A stretch of DNA of 64,000 nt from DASXRA01 sp963737425 (lineage in GTDB: Bacteria > Actinomycetota > Actinomycetes > Mycobacteriales > Jatrophihabitantaceae), in assembly GCA_963737425.1 (NCBI GenBank), contig CAVTSX010000010.1, positions 62,001 to 126,000 on the forward strand, written 5' to 3'. The notes beneath the pieces were generated by a model, which saw only the letters and a program-made list of their open reading frames with translations, did no database searches and was not told the DNA's origin. The position numbers and the translations under genes are program-made. Shown piece by piece: positions 39,903-49,525 of this stretch. How positions within the stretch are numbered: the stretch's first letter is position 1; every line of letters begins with the position of its first letter.

Positions 39903-41186
39903 GTGTCGGTGGGGGTACGGCGGGTTTGGGGTGTGGTGGCTTCGGTCGCTGCGCTTGGCTTGGTGCTCGGGGCGTGCTCGTCCTCGCACCACACGACTCC
40001 GGAGGCGCCGTCTCCGGCTGGGCACACCACATCCATATCCGGCGATCCGAGCAACCCGGCGTCTTCGACCTCAGCGCCGGCGCCCCTGGCGAGGCTCACC
40101 GCAAAGCCCGCCAACGGCGCCCAGAGCGTCAGCCCCGCAGGGCCGATCACGGTTGACGTCGCCGATGGCACGCTCACCGCGGTGGCGATGAAGAACAGCG
40201 AGGGCAAGGACGTCAAGGGCGAGATCAGCGCCGACAAGCATTCCTGGCGGGCCACCGAGGATCTTGGCTTCAGCAAGACCTACACGGTCACCGCGCACGC
40301 GATCAACGCCGATGGCAAGCCGGCCGCGCATGTCTCGCGGTTCACCACGCTGACCCCCGACAACATGACGATGCCCGACATTGAGACCACCGGTCGGACC
40401 GCCCTGCAAAACGGCGCCACCTACGGCGTGGGCATGACGGTCAGCGTCCACTTCGACGAGCCCATCCCGGACAAGGCGGCCGCCGAGCGGACGCTCTCGG
40501 TCACCACGTCTCCCGTACAGCAGGGCGGCTGGTACTGGATGGACGACCAGAACGTGCACTGGCGCCCGCGTGCGTACTACAAGCCCGGTACGAAGGTCAG
40601 CGTGTCGGCCAACGTCTACGGCAAACAGGTTGGACCAGGTCTTTACGGCCAGGCCGACGTCAGCGCGTCGTTCAAGATCGGCGCCAAGCACGTCTCGATC
40701 TCCGACGACAAGACGCACATGGTCAAGGTCTACTTCAACGACAAGCTCGTGCGCACGATGCCGACGTCGATGGGCCAGGGCGGCTACGTACAAGGCACGC
40801 ACGGCTCGATCTCGCTGTGGACCATGCCCGGTATCTACACGGTGATCGGTCACGCCAACCCGGTACTGATGGACTCGAGCACGTACGGGCTGCCGGTGAA
40901 CTCGCCGAAGGGCTACAAGGAGTTCATCTACCTCGCGACGCAGATCAGCACCGACGGCATCTACCTGCACCGCCTCGACACCACGGTCTGGGCTCAGGGC
41001 AACACCAACACCTCGCACGGCTGCCTGAACCTCAACAAGGACAACGCGGAGTGGTTCTACACCCACTCGACCGTCGGCGACGTCGTGCAGGTGAAGAACA
41101 CCGGCGGGCCGCCTCTGCAGGTGTGGCAGAACGGCGACTGGAGCGTTCCGTGGGCGCAGTGGGTGGCTGGCAGCGCCCTGCACTGA
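39903..41186 (+). CDS. L,D-transpeptidase lipoprotein (LdtMt2-like)
   Basis: A 427-residue cell-wall enzyme that forms 3-3 cross-links in peptidoglycan. The signal peptide ends in lipobox LVLGAC (Cys25), so it should be lipid-anchored outside the membrane. Two immunoglobulin-like domains follow (about 60-150 and 150-250; SPAGPITVDVADGTLTAVAMKN and GMTVSVHFDEPIPDKAAAERTL). The YkuD domain is at about 255-395 with VNSPKGYKEFIY, DGIYLHRLD and the catalytic NTNTSHGCLNLNKDNAEW (Cys374), and a short C-terminal cap (WQNGDWSVPWAQW). GGAGG lies 5 bp before the GTG at 39903. The gap 39585-39902 shows only a presumed promoter. Confidence 0.93.
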   Translation: MSVGVRRVWGVVASVAALGLVLGACSSSHHTTPEAPSPAGHTTSISGDPSNPASSTSAPAPLARLTAKPANGAQSVSPAGPITVDVADGTLTAVAMKNSEGKDVKGEISADKHSWRATEDLGFSKTYTVTAHAINADGKPAAHVSRFTTLTPDNMTMPDIETTGRTALQNGATYGVGMTVSVHFDEPIPDKAAAERTLSVTTSPVQQGGWYWMDDQNVHWRPRAYYKPGTKVSVSANVYGKQVGPGLYGQADVSASFKIGAKHVSISDDKTHMVKVYFNDKLVRTMPTSMGQGGYVQGTHGSISLWTMPGIYTVIGHANPVLMDSSTYGLPVNSPKGYKEFIYLATQISTDGIYLHRLDTTVWAQGNTNTSHGCLNLNKDNAEWFYTHSTVGDVVQVKNTGGPPLQVWQNGDWSVPWAQWVAGSALH

Positions 41187-41310
41187 TCGGCGACGCGCCC
41201 GACGCAGCGCAGGTGAGGCTCGTCGGATCCGCCCGGTAGCGGTTGAACCGGACGCGAAATGCCCAGCCGCGTAATCTCCCGGTAACCCGGTACAGGGAGA
41301 GTGAACAGCT

Positions 41311-42669
41311 GTGGATCGCCAGCAGGAGTTCGTGCTTCGCACGATCGAGGAGCGCCAGATCCGCTTTGTGCGGCTCTGGTTCACCGACGTGCTCGGCTAC
41401 CTGAAGTCGGTGGCCATCGCACCGGCCGAACTCGACGGGGCGTTCGAAGAGGGCATCGGCTTCGACGGCTCGGCCATCGAGGGCTTCGCGCGAGCCAGCG
41501 AGAGCGACATGCTGGCCCGGCCGGACCCCGCGACGTTCCAGATACTGCCCGAACCGAACAGCACGCCGGCCGACTCCGCACGGATGTTCTGCGACATCAC
41601 CATGCCCGACGGATCGCCTTCGTGGGCCGACCCGCGTTATGTGCTGCGCCGCGCCCTGTCGCGGGCGGCTGAGCGTGGCTTCACCTTCTACACCCATCCC
41701 GAGATCGAGTTCTTCCTGCTGAAGAACCGCCCCTCCGACGGCAGCGAGCCCGAGCCGATCGACAACGGCGGCTACTTCGACATGACCAGCCACGACAACG
41801 CCCACGATTTCCGGCGTGACGCCGTGGCCGTGCTCGAAAGTCTCGGCATCTCCGTCGAGTTCAGCCATCACGAGGTCGCGCCGGGGCAGCAGGAGATCGA
41901 TCTGCGCTACGCCGACGCCCTGTCGATGGCCGACAACATCATGACGTTCCGCCATGTGATCAAGGAGGTCGCGCTCTCGCACGGCGTGCACGCGACGTTC
42001 ATGCCCAAGCCGTTCCGGCACCGCCCGGGCAGCGGCATGCATACGCACCTGTCGCTGTTCGAGGGCGACCGCAATGCATTCCACGACCCCGGCGATCCGC
42101 TGAACCTCTCCAAGACGGCACGTGCATTCATCGCCGGACTGCTCGCCCACGCCCGCGAGATCACCGCCGTCACGAACCAGTGGGTGAACTCCTACAAGCG
42201 CCTGTTCGGCTATGCGGCTCCGGGTGAGCTGGTCGAAGCTCCGACGTTCGTGTGCTGGGGGCACGCGAACCGATCGGCGCTCGTGCGCGTTCCGATGTAC
42301 AAGCCGGGAAAGGCCAACTCGACCCGCATCGAGATGCGCTCACTGGACTCCGCATGCAATCCATATCTCGCGTTCGCGGTGCTGATCGCGGCCGGTATGA
42401 AGGGCATCGAGGAGGGCTACGAACTGCCGCCTGGAGCGGAGAACGACGTCTGGGCACTGTCCGACACCGAGCGGCGCGCCCTCGGTTACGACGAGCTGCC
42501 GCACAATCTCGCCGACGCGCTGCGCGTCATGGAGAACTCCGAGTTGGTCGCCGAGACCCTGGGCGAGCATGTGTTCGAGTTCTTCCTGCGCAACAAGCGC
42601 AGCGAGTGGGTCGACTACCGGGCCGAGGTCACGCCATTCGAGTTGAGCCGGTACCTTCCTGCGCTGTAG
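41311..42669 (+). CDS. glnA2: Glutamine synthetase, GlnA2-type
   Basis: A 452-residue glutamine-synthetase-family ligase very similar to mycobacterial GlnA2 (MDRQQEFVLRTIEERQIRFVRLWFTDVLG at the start, FDGSAIEGFARASESDM, HPEIEFFLLK, HHEVAPGQQEIDLRYADALSMADN, GSGMHTHLSLFEGD, NSYKRLFGYAAPGE and the C-terminal FLRNKRSEWVDYRAEVTPFEL). The metal and ATP residues are kept. The region of the adenylylation tyrosine of GlnA1 reads YELPPGAENDVWAL and is not a GlnA1-type site, so GlnE control is doubtful. Paralogues in actinobacteria may glutamylate amines rather than ammonia. It is first of a four-gene rightward operon. Confidence 0.92.
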   Translation: MDRQQEFVLRTIEERQIRFVRLWFTDVLGYLKSVAIAPAELDGAFEEGIGFDGSAIEGFARASESDMLARPDPATFQILPEPNSTPADSARMFCDITMPDGSPSWADPRYVLRRALSRAAERGFTFYTHPEIEFFLLKNRPSDGSEPEPIDNGGYFDMTSHDNAHDFRRDAVAVLESLGISVEFSHHEVAPGQQEIDLRYADALSMADNIMTFRHVIKEVALSHGVHATFMPKPFRHRPGSGMHTHLSLFEGDRNAFHDPGDPLNLSKTARAFIAGLLAHAREITAVTNQWVNSYKRLFGYAAPGELVEAPTFVCWGHANRSALVRVPMYKPGKANSTRIEMRSLDSACNPYLAFAVLIAAGMKGIEEGYELPPGAENDVWALSDTERRALGYDELPHNLADALRVMENSELVAETLGEHVFEFFLRNKRSEWVDYRAEVTPFELSRYLPAL

Positions 42670-42734
42670 GTGCGGCGCGAACGCGTCGCTCGTCCGCAGA
42701 TCGCCTGCGAGCCCGTTTAGGGGATGAACACCAC

Positions 42735-44795
42735 ATGCCGATCCGCACCCGGCTGGTAGTCGCTAGCTCGCTGATGCTCTTCCTTGAGCTGTCGCTGATC
42801 CGCTGGACCGGCGCGCAGGTCCTGCATCTGAGCTACTTCTCGAACTTCGTGCTGCTCGGCTCATTCCTCGGTATCGGCCTGGGATTCCTGCGCGCGCGCG
42901 CCGATCGCAAACCGCTGCCGTACTACTCACCGGTCGTGCTCCTGGGGCTCGTCGGCTTCATCTCCGCCTATCCGGTCACCATCGACCGGAAGGGCAGCGA
43001 GCTGATCTTCTTCACCAGCCTGAGCACCACCGGCCCGCCGATCTGGCTGATCCTCCCGGCGATCTTCCTGGCCGTCGCCGCGATCATGGCCGGTCCGGGT
43101 GAACTTGTCGGCGCCTGCTTCCTCCACCTGCCCAGGCTCGAGGCCTACCGGTATGACCTCGTGGGCAGCTTGATCGGCATCACCGTGTTCACCGCCCTGG
43201 CATTCATGGACGCACCGCCCCTGGTGTGGTTCGTGCTGATCGGCGCGCTGTTCGTGGCGCTGCTGGGCAAGCCAGGCGTCTCGGTGTCGGTCGCGCTGCT
43301 CGTCGCGCTGGTGCTGATGTTCGTGTACCCGCTGCGGCACGACAAAGGCATCTTCTGGTCGCCCTATTACCAGGTAAGCACGTTCGCCGAGACGGACTCG
43401 CTGGGCGGGCCGGCCTGGACGGTGGAGGTCAACGGCATCCCGCACCAGCGCCTGACCAGCGCCGCGACTCGGGAGAAGGAAGAACCCTGGTACAGCCAGC
43501 CGTATCTGCTGGTGCCCAAGCCACCGCAGAACGTGCTCATCGTCGGAGCGGGCACCGGTACCGACGTTGCGATCGCGCTGGCGCGTGGGGCGAAGCACGT
43601 CGACGCAGTCGAGATCGACCCGACACTGCTGCGGTTCGGTCGCCAGCACAACCCCAATCACGTCTACCAGGACCCTCGCGTCACCGCCCACATCAACGAC
43701 GGACGCGCCTACCTGCAGTCGACGCACAAGAAGTTCGACCTCATCCTGTTCGCGCTGCCCGACTCGCTGACCCTGGTCTCCGGCGCCAGCTCGCTGCGCC
43801 TGGAGAGTTACCTGTTCACCGTCCAGGCGGTGCGCTCGGCCCGGTCGCACCTCGCCTCCGGCGGGGCGTTCGCGATGTACAACTTCTACCGCGAGGCCTG
43901 GCTCGTCGATCGCTACGCCGGCACCCTCGACACCGCGTTCGGGCACCCACCGTGCCTGGCGGAGACGCCGGACGCACCCAACCGCGCCGTCATCCTCGCG
44001 GGCCTCACACCGGCGGATCAGATGTGCCAGCAGACCTGGCATCGCACGGCCGCAACGCCCGCTCCTGCGAGTGACGACAGGCCGTTCCCGTACCTCGAAC
44101 ACTCGACGGTGCCCTCGCTCTACGTCCGGACGCTGGGGCTGATGCTTCTGGCCAGCGTGCTGGCCGTGCTCGCCGTGCTGCTGGGTATGGCGACCACGTC
44201 GCGCGATTCGTCGCGACTGGAGCGGCTGCGGCGGATGTGGTCCTACCGCGACCTGTTCCTGCTCGGCGCCGCCTTCCTGCTGCTCGAGACCAAGAACGTC
44301 ACCGGATTCGCGCTGCTGTTCGGCACGACCTGGCTGGTCAACGCGTTCGTGTTCGGCGGTGTGCTGATCGCTGTCCTGGCGGCGGTCGAGGTCACCCGCC
44401 GATGGCCGACACCTCGGCTGCCGATCATGTACGGCCTGCTCGTCGGCGGGCTCGCCCTGGCCTGGGTCATCCCCGCGTCCTGGCTGCTGTCCCTGCCGCT
44501 GGTGTTGCGCGTGCTCGCGGCCATCGTCATCGCGTTCCTGCCGATCTTTGCGGCAAACGTGATCTTCTCCAAGCGATTCGCCGCAGCCGAGCATCCGACG
44601 ATCGCGTTCGCGACCAACCTGCTCGGCGCGATGCTCGGCGGCTGCCTGGAATACCTCGCCCTGGCCTTCGGCTACCGCGCCCTGTTGATCATCGCGGGCA
44701 TCCTGTATCTCGGCGCCTACCTGGTGATGCCGCGCCACGCACGCACCGCGATGGTGCCCGTCCGGCGCCGAGAGCGAGCCGCAGCGGGCGTGTGA
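42735..44795 (+). CDS. Polytopic membrane protein with central spermidine synthase-like domain
   Basis: A 686-residue protein in three parts. Residues 1-200 hold about six to seven transmembrane helices. Residues about 205-440 form a cytosolic SAM-type Rossmann domain like spermidine synthase (QNVLIVGAGTGTDVAIALARGAKHVDAVEIDP, HINDGRAYLQ, KKFDLILFALPDS). The C-terminal 230 residues have about seven further helices (LFLLGAAFLLLETKNVTGFALLFGTTW). In true aminopropyltransferases an Asp follows the beta strand before the DP; here the matching stretch is FALPDS, so the catalytic Asp appears to be lost. Such membrane-fused forms have no settled function. It stands between glnA2 and glnE, 65 bp after glnA2. 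Confidence 0.8.
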   Translation: MPIRTRLVVASSLMLFLELSLIRWTGAQVLHLSYFSNFVLLGSFLGIGLGFLRARADRKPLPYYSPVVLLGLVGFISAYPVTIDRKGSELIFFTSLSTTGPPIWLILPAIFLAVAAIMAGPGELVGACFLHLPRLEAYRYDLVGSLIGITVFTALAFMDAPPLVWFVLIGALFVALLGKPGVSVSVALLVALVLMFVYPLRHDKGIFWSPYYQVSTFAETDSLGGPAWTVEVNGIPHQRLTSAATREKEEPWYSQPYLLVPKPPQNVLIVGAGTGTDVAIALARGAKHVDAVEIDPTLLRFGRQHNPNHVYQDPRVTAHINDGRAYLQSTHKKFDLILFALPDSLTLVSGASSLRLESYLFTVQAVRSARSHLASGGAFAMYNFYREAWLVDRYAGTLDTAFGHPPCLAETPDAPNRAVILAGLTPADQMCQQTWHRTAATPAPASDDRPFPYLEHSTVPSLYVRTLGLMLLASVLAVLAVLLGMATTSRDSSRLERLRRMWSYRDLFLLGAAFLLLETKNVTGFALLFGTTWLVNAFVFGGVLIAVLAAVEVTRRWPTPRLPIMYGLLVGGLALAWVIPASWLLSLPLVLRVLAAIVIAFLPIFAANVIFSKRFAAAEHPTIAFATNLLGAMLGGCLEYLALAFGYRALLIIAGILYLGAYLVMPRHARTAMVPVRRRERAAAGV

Positions 44796-44810
44796 ACTAG
44801 GGTCGTCATC

Positions 44811-45650
44811 GTGGGCGACCGACCGCTGCTTGTCGTACAGAACGCCGCAGACGACCCGATCGGGCCGCTCGGTGAATGGCTGGCCGGCGCCGGACTCGGC
44901 CTCGATGTCCGCGACGCCGAGGCCGGCGATCCGCTGCCCGCCGGTCTGGACGGCTTCGCGGGGCTGGTCGTGCTGGGCGGCGGCATGAGCGCGAACGACG
45001 ACCAGCGGGCGCCCTGGCTGGCACAGGTGCGGGCGTTGCTGTCCGAGGCGCTGGCCGGCGAAGTGCCCACACTGGCGATATGTCTCGGCGCCCAGCTGCT
45101 CGCGATAACGATGGGCGGGCGGGTCGGGCCCAATCCCGACGGGCCCGAGTTCGGTGGGCAGCTGATCGCGAAGCGCGCCAACTCGGCAACCGACCCGTTG
45201 TTCCGCGAGCTGCCGATCACGCCCGACGTCATCCAATGGCATTTCGATGCCGTGCTCGAGCTGCCACCGAGTGCGGTGGTGCTGGCCGGCTCGCCGGTGT
45301 GCGACGTGCAGGCCTTCCGCGCCGGAAGGGTCGCGTGGGGCGTCCAGTTCCACATCGAGACGACGCCGGAACTGGTGCGTCGCTGGGCCGCCGAGGACGC
45401 GTCCGCGCTTGACGGCTACGACGTCGAGCGCCTCCTCGCGCACAGCGACGAGGTCCATGCCGACATCGCCGAGGTGTGGCAGCCCTTCGCCGCGGCATTT
45501 GCCGGCGTCGTCGCCGAGCCATCCTCGGTGCCCGCGACCCGCCCGCTGCGGATGGTCACCGCCGAGCCGGTCACCGATCCGGCGGCGATCAGAGCAGCGC
45601 TTGCCGCCGAGATGCAGGCGGCACGGCAACCCCTGCCGCCGCCGCAGTGA
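44811..45650 (+). CDS. Class I glutamine amidotransferase (GMP synthase-like)
   Basis: A 279-residue class I amidotransferase domain without a fused synthetase. The triad is visible: Cys91 in LAICLGAQLLAITMGG, His181 and Glu183 in GVQFHIETTPEL. LVVLGGGMSANDD and WHFDAVLELPPSAVVLAGSP place it with the stand-alone GMP-synthase-like group (YfeJ-type). It has about 60 extra C-terminal residues. These enzymes hydrolyse gamma-glutamyl amides or glutamine; the acceptor is unknown. It lies 15 bp after the membrane protein and overlaps glnE by 4 bp (GTGA), so co-translation with glnE is likely. Confidence 0.88.
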   Translation: MGDRPLLVVQNAADDPIGPLGEWLAGAGLGLDVRDAEAGDPLPAGLDGFAGLVVLGGGMSANDDQRAPWLAQVRALLSEALAGEVPTLAICLGAQLLAITMGGRVGPNPDGPEFGGQLIAKRANSATDPLFRELPITPDVIQWHFDAVLELPPSAVVLAGSPVCDVQAFRAGRVAWGVQFHIETTPELVRRWAAEDASALDGYDVERLLAHSDEVHADIAEVWQPFAAAFAGVVAEPSSVPATRPLRMVTAEPVTDPAAIRAALAAEMQAARQPLPPPQ

Positions 45651-48625
45651 CCAGCGCGGGCCGAATAGCCCCGCGGCTGGCCCGGCTGGGGTTCGTCGAG
45701 CCGAAACGAGCCGGGGAGCTGCTCGCAAGCGACCCGCTGAGACTGTGGGACCTCGATGCCAACGAGCCGGTCGACGATCGTGCGGCTGCCGTCGTCGCGG
45801 CGCTGGGGCGCTCCGCCGACCCGGACGCAGCGCTCGCAGTGCTCGCCCGACTGGTCGAGGCCGCGGGCGCAGAGCTGGGGGACGAGCTGCGCAACGGCGC
45901 GCAGCTACGCGCGCGGTTGCTCACGCTCCTCGGCGCGTCCGCGGCGCTGGGCGATCACCTGGTGACCCACCCGGGCGCGTGGCGTGCGCTACTCGGCGAG
46001 CTCGATGTCGCCGCCGGTGGCCGCAGGCTGCTCGACGCCGTGAGCAGCGCGGCGACACTGCGTGAGTCCGATGTCGTCGACGCGCTGCGCGCGGCCTACC
46101 GGCGCGAGTTGATCGCTGTCGCCGGCCGCGACCTGGCCGGCGAGCTCGACCTTCGCGTCGTCACCGAGGCCGTCGCCGATCTGGCCGGCGACACCCTGCG
46201 GGCGGCACTCTGGGCGGCCGGTGCCGCATTGCCCGCCGATGCCACGCCTTGCCGGCTCGCGATCATCGCAATGGGCAAGGCCGGCGCGCGTGAACTGAAC
46301 TATGTGTCCGACGTCGACGTCATCTTCGTCGCCGAACCGGGGGAGTCGGCCGACGAGCAGGCTGCACTCGCGACGGCGACGACGCTTGCCACGACCACGA
46401 TGCGGATCTGCGGCGCGGCGGCGTGGGAGGTCGACGCCGCGCTGCGCCCGGAGGGTAAGGCGGGACCTCTGGTGCGCACGCTGGCCAGCTACGAGGCGTA
46501 CTACCGCAGGTGGGCGAGCACCTGGGAGTTCCAGGCGCTGCTGAAGGCCAGGCCGGTCGCCGGCGATCCTGACCTCGGCCGGCGCTATGTCGAGCTCATC
46601 GCGTCGATGGTGTGGACGGCGGCAGAGCGGCCGGGCTTCGTCGCAGACGTCCAGGCGATGCGGCGCCGGGTGGTGGCGCACCTGTCGCCGGACATCGCCG
46701 AACGTGAGCTCAAGCTCGGCCCGGGCGGGCTGCGCGACGTCGAGTTCGCCGTGCAGTTGCTGCAACTCGTGCACGGACGAGGCGACGAGACGTTGCGCGT
46801 GCCGGCCACCTTGCCCGCGCTCGACGCCTTGCGCGATGGCGGTTATGTCGGCCGGGCCGATGCGCTGAGCCTGGGCGACGCCTACCGGTTCCTGCGCGTC
46901 GCCGAGCATCGGCTGCAGTTACGGCGGATGCGTCGAACTCACCTGCTGCCGGCCGACGAACCGAACCTCAAGTGGCTGGCGCGTGCGATGGGATTTCGCC
47001 CTGACGCCCGCGGCGACGCCCGTGCGGTGTTCGAGGCCGAATGGACGCTGCACTCGCGCGAGGTCAAGCGCCTGCACGAGAAGCTGTTCTACCGGCCGTT
47101 GCTCGACGCCGTGGCACACGTGCCCTCGGCTGATCTGCGGCTCACGACCGGCGAAGCGGGGCGCCGCCTTTCGGCCCTGGGTTTCAGTGATGAGCGCGGC
47201 GCGCTGCACCACATCGAGGCGCTGACGGCTGGGTTGTCTCGGCGGGCCGTCCTGCAACGCACTCTGTTGCCGGTCATCCTGGCCTATCTGGCCGATGCGC
47301 CCGACCCCGACGCCGGGCTGCGTGCCTACCGGCGTGTGTCCGAAGCCCTCGGCTCCTCGCCCTGGTACCTGCGGTTGCTGCGAGACGAGGGGACGGTCGC
47401 GCAACGTCTGGCCTACCTGCTCGGCACCAGTCGCTACGTCGCGGGACTGCTCGAGCGCGCGCCGGAGGCACTGCAGATGCTCGCCGGCGAGACGTCGCTC
47501 GCACCCCGCCCGGTCGAGGAACTGCAGGCGGCGATGATCGACTCCGCACAGCGGCAACAGGACGCCGCCGCCGCCGTGTCTGTGGTGCGCGGCTTGCGCC
47601 GGGCCGAGCTGCTGCGCACGGCTTTCGCCGATCTACTCGGCATGCTCGACATAGTCGAGGTCGGTGCGGCAATCAGCGCGACGACGGAGACGACGCTTGC
47701 TGCTGCGCTGAATGTGGCGTGCCGGGCGGTCATGGCGCAGCGCGATCTTGCCGAGCTACCCGTCGACTTCGCGGTGATCGCGATGGGCCGGCTGGGCGGG
47801 CGCGAGGTCGGCTACGGCTCCGACGCCGACGTGATGTTCGTCTTCGAGACCCGAGACGGCCGCGTGGCCGAGGCCGAGGCGGCCGGCGTCGCGCACGATG
47901 TCGCCGAGCAGCTGCGCAACCTGCTCGGCTCGCCGTCGGCCGACCCACCCCTGCGGATCGACGCCAACCTGCGCCCGGAGGGCCGCAACGGCCCGCTCGT
48001 TCGCTCGCTGACCTCCTATGCCGCGTACTACGCGAGGTGGTCGTCGGCCTGGGAGGCGCAGGCCTTGCTGCGTGCGCGCTTCGCGGTCGGCGACGCCTCG
48101 CTCGGCGAGCGGTTTCGGGCCTTGATCGATCCGGTGCGATACCCCGCGCAGGGGCTGCGTCCGGCTGATCTCGCCGAGATCCGCCGGCTCAAGGGACGAA
48201 TCGACTCCGAACGGCTACCGCGTGGCGCTGACCCTGCGACGCACGTGAAGCTCGGACGCGGGGCGCTCGCCGACATCGAGTGGACCGTTCAGCTGCTGCA
48301 GTTGGCGCACGCGCACGCTGTGGCCGGTCTGCGTACCACGCAGACGATTCCGGCGTTGCGGGCGGCGGCAGCTGCCGATCTCATCCCCAGCGCCGATGCC
48401 GACGCGCTCGAGGCGGCGTGGCGGCTGGCGACCCACGCCCGCAACGCGATCATGCTGGTGCTGGACAAGGCCGAGGATCAGTTGCCGCACCAGGGCGCGG
48501 CGCTGGTCGGGGTTGGACGCGCGCTGGGCTACCCGCCGGGATTCGATCCCGGCCGGGTCATCGACGACTACCGCCGCACCGCCCGGCGGGCCCGCCGGGT
48601 CGTCGAGCGGGTCTTCTACGACTGA
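45647..48625 (+). CDS. glnE: Glutamine synthetase adenylyltransferase / adenylyl-removing enzyme
   Basis: A 992-residue bifunctional enzyme that adds AMP to, and removes it from, glutamine synthetase GlnA1. Each half has a nucleotidyltransferase core: IIAMGKAGARELNYVSDVDVIFVAE, DAALRPEGKAGPLVRTLASYEAYYRRWASTWE and KLGPGGLRDVEFAVQLLQL in the N half (de-adenylylation); IAMGRLGGREVGYGSDADVMFVFE, DANLRPEGRNGPLVRSLTSY and KLGRGALADIEWTVQLLQL in the C half (adenylylation). Both GSD/VSD...DxD metal motifs are intact. The GTG overlaps the amidotransferase stop. The target GlnA1, encoded at 51355-52779, keeps its modifiable tyrosine. Confidence 0.96.
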   Translation: MTSAGRIAPRLARLGFVEPKRAGELLASDPLRLWDLDANEPVDDRAAAVVAALGRSADPDAALAVLARLVEAAGAELGDELRNGAQLRARLLTLLGASAALGDHLVTHPGAWRALLGELDVAAGGRRLLDAVSSAATLRESDVVDALRAAYRRELIAVAGRDLAGELDLRVVTEAVADLAGDTLRAALWAAGAALPADATPCRLAIIAMGKAGARELNYVSDVDVIFVAEPGESADEQAALATATTLATTTMRICGAAAWEVDAALRPEGKAGPLVRTLASYEAYYRRWASTWEFQALLKARPVAGDPDLGRRYVELIASMVWTAAERPGFVADVQAMRRRVVAHLSPDIAERELKLGPGGLRDVEFAVQLLQLVHGRGDETLRVPATLPALDALRDGGYVGRADALSLGDAYRFLRVAEHRLQLRRMRRTHLLPADEPNLKWLARAMGFRPDARGDARAVFEAEWTLHSREVKRLHEKLFYRPLLDAVAHVPSADLRLTTGEAGRRLSALGFSDERGALHHIEALTAGLSRRAVLQRTLLPVILAYLADAPDPDAGLRAYRRVSEALGSSPWYLRLLRDEGTVAQRLAYLLGTSRYVAGLLERAPEALQMLAGETSLAPRPVEELQAAMIDSAQRQQDAAAAVSVVRGLRRAELLRTAFADLLGMLDIVEVGAAISATTETTLAAALNVACRAVMAQRDLAELPVDFAVIAMGRLGGREVGYGSDADVMFVFETRDGRVAEAEAAGVAHDVAEQLRNLLGSPSADPPLRIDANLRPEGRNGPLVRSLTSYAAYYARWSSAWEAQALLRARFAVGDASLGERFRALIDPVRYPAQGLRPADLAEIRRLKGRIDSERLPRGADPATHVKLGRGALADIEWTVQLLQLAHAHAVAGLRTTQTIPALRAAAAADLIPSADADALEAAWRLATHARNAIMLVLDKAEDQLPHQGAALVGVGRALGYPPGFDPGRVIDDYRRTARRARRVVERVFYD

Positions 48626-48643
48626 ACGTACTGCGCTCGCCGC

Positions 48644-49525
48644 TCAGTCTCGTGGTGGGTGGTGATGCCAATGCCCGACAGCGGTGCGCAGCCGCTCCAT
48701 CTCGGCGCGGCCGGATCCCGCCGAGTATCGGGCGGCCTCGGGTGCCGGCTCGTGCGCGGGACGTCCGGACATCAGCCACTGCACGCCGAAGCCGACCGCG
48801 ACCGCGATCAACCCGCCCGCGGCGTCGATGATGAAGTGGTTCGCGGTGCCCACGATGACCATGAGCGTTCCCACCGGGTAGAGCACAGCCAGCGCGCGCA
48901 GCCAGCGCGGACGCGCGCAGTAGAACACGGCGATCGCGCACCACGTCGCCCACGCGATGTGCAGGCTCGGCATCGCGGCGAACTGGTTGGTGTGCTCGGC
49001 CACGTTGGGGTCGGCCAGCGAGCCCCAGGTGTGGTACTTGGCGAGGGTGTCGACGTAGCCGTACTGGGGCAGCAGGCGGGGCGGGGCCAGTGGATACAGG
49101 AAGAAGCCGGCTAGTCCGGTGAGCGTCATCGCGAACAGGGCAGTGCGTAAGCCGCGATACACCCGGGGGCGCGCCATGAACAACCAGACCAGCACGCCGA
49201 TGGTGATGATGAAGTGCAGCGTGGCGTAGTAGTAGTCCATCGACTGGGCGAGCCATTCGTTGTGGTCGACGAAGTGGTTCACCGAGAGTTCGAAGTTCAG
49301 ATGCAGTCGGTCCTGCAACCACTGGACGCTTCGCCCGTGGCGGTGCGCGATGCCCGGCTGGTCAGGTACGAGATTGCGCGCCTCGCGGTAGAGGTAGTAG
49401 CCGATGCCGATCAGCACCAGCTCCTGCCACCATCTCGGGGTGCGGTGATAGAGCAGCCGCTGGGGCCAGAGCCCGCGGAAGCGGCGCTTTGGCGCCTGTT
49501 CCGCGCGGGTCTCGGTAGCGGTCAT
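48644..49525 (-). CDS. PAP2-type membrane phosphatase / phosphotransferase
   Basis: A 293-residue membrane protein with about six helices of the Aur1/Ipt1-like PAP2 class. The active-site motifs are PPRLLPQYG, AAMPSLHIAWA and TANHFIIDAAGG; the two histidines and the Asp match the phosphatase triad, facing outward. It may act on a lipid phosphate or transfer phospho-inositol. The ATG at 49525 is used; the frame extends 9 codons further. The C-terminal tail is hydrophilic and His-rich. It lies downstream of the polysaccharide deacetylase in the same direction, 182 bp away, with no obvious gene in that gap. Confidence 0.83.
   Translation of the reverse strand: MTATETRAEQAPKRRFRGLWPQRLLYHRTPRWWQELVLIGIGYYLYREARNLVPDQPGIAHRHGRSVQWLQDRLHLNFELSVNHFVDHNEWLAQSMDYYYATLHFIITIGVLVWLFMARPRVYRGLRTALFAMTLTGLAGFFLYPLAPPRLLPQYGYVDTLAKYHTWGSLADPNVAEHTNQFAAMPSLHIAWATWCAIAVFYCARPRWLRALAVLYPVGTLMVIVGTANHFIIDAAGGLIAVAVGFGVQWLMSGRPAHEPAPEAARYSAGSGRAEMERLRTAVGHWHHHPPRD

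Noticed and set aside
42927..45728. A 933-codon minus-strand frame opposite the membrane protein and amidotransferase
   Set aside because: It is Gln/Arg/Asp-rich with no domain; the plus-strand frames have clear motifs and operon spacing.
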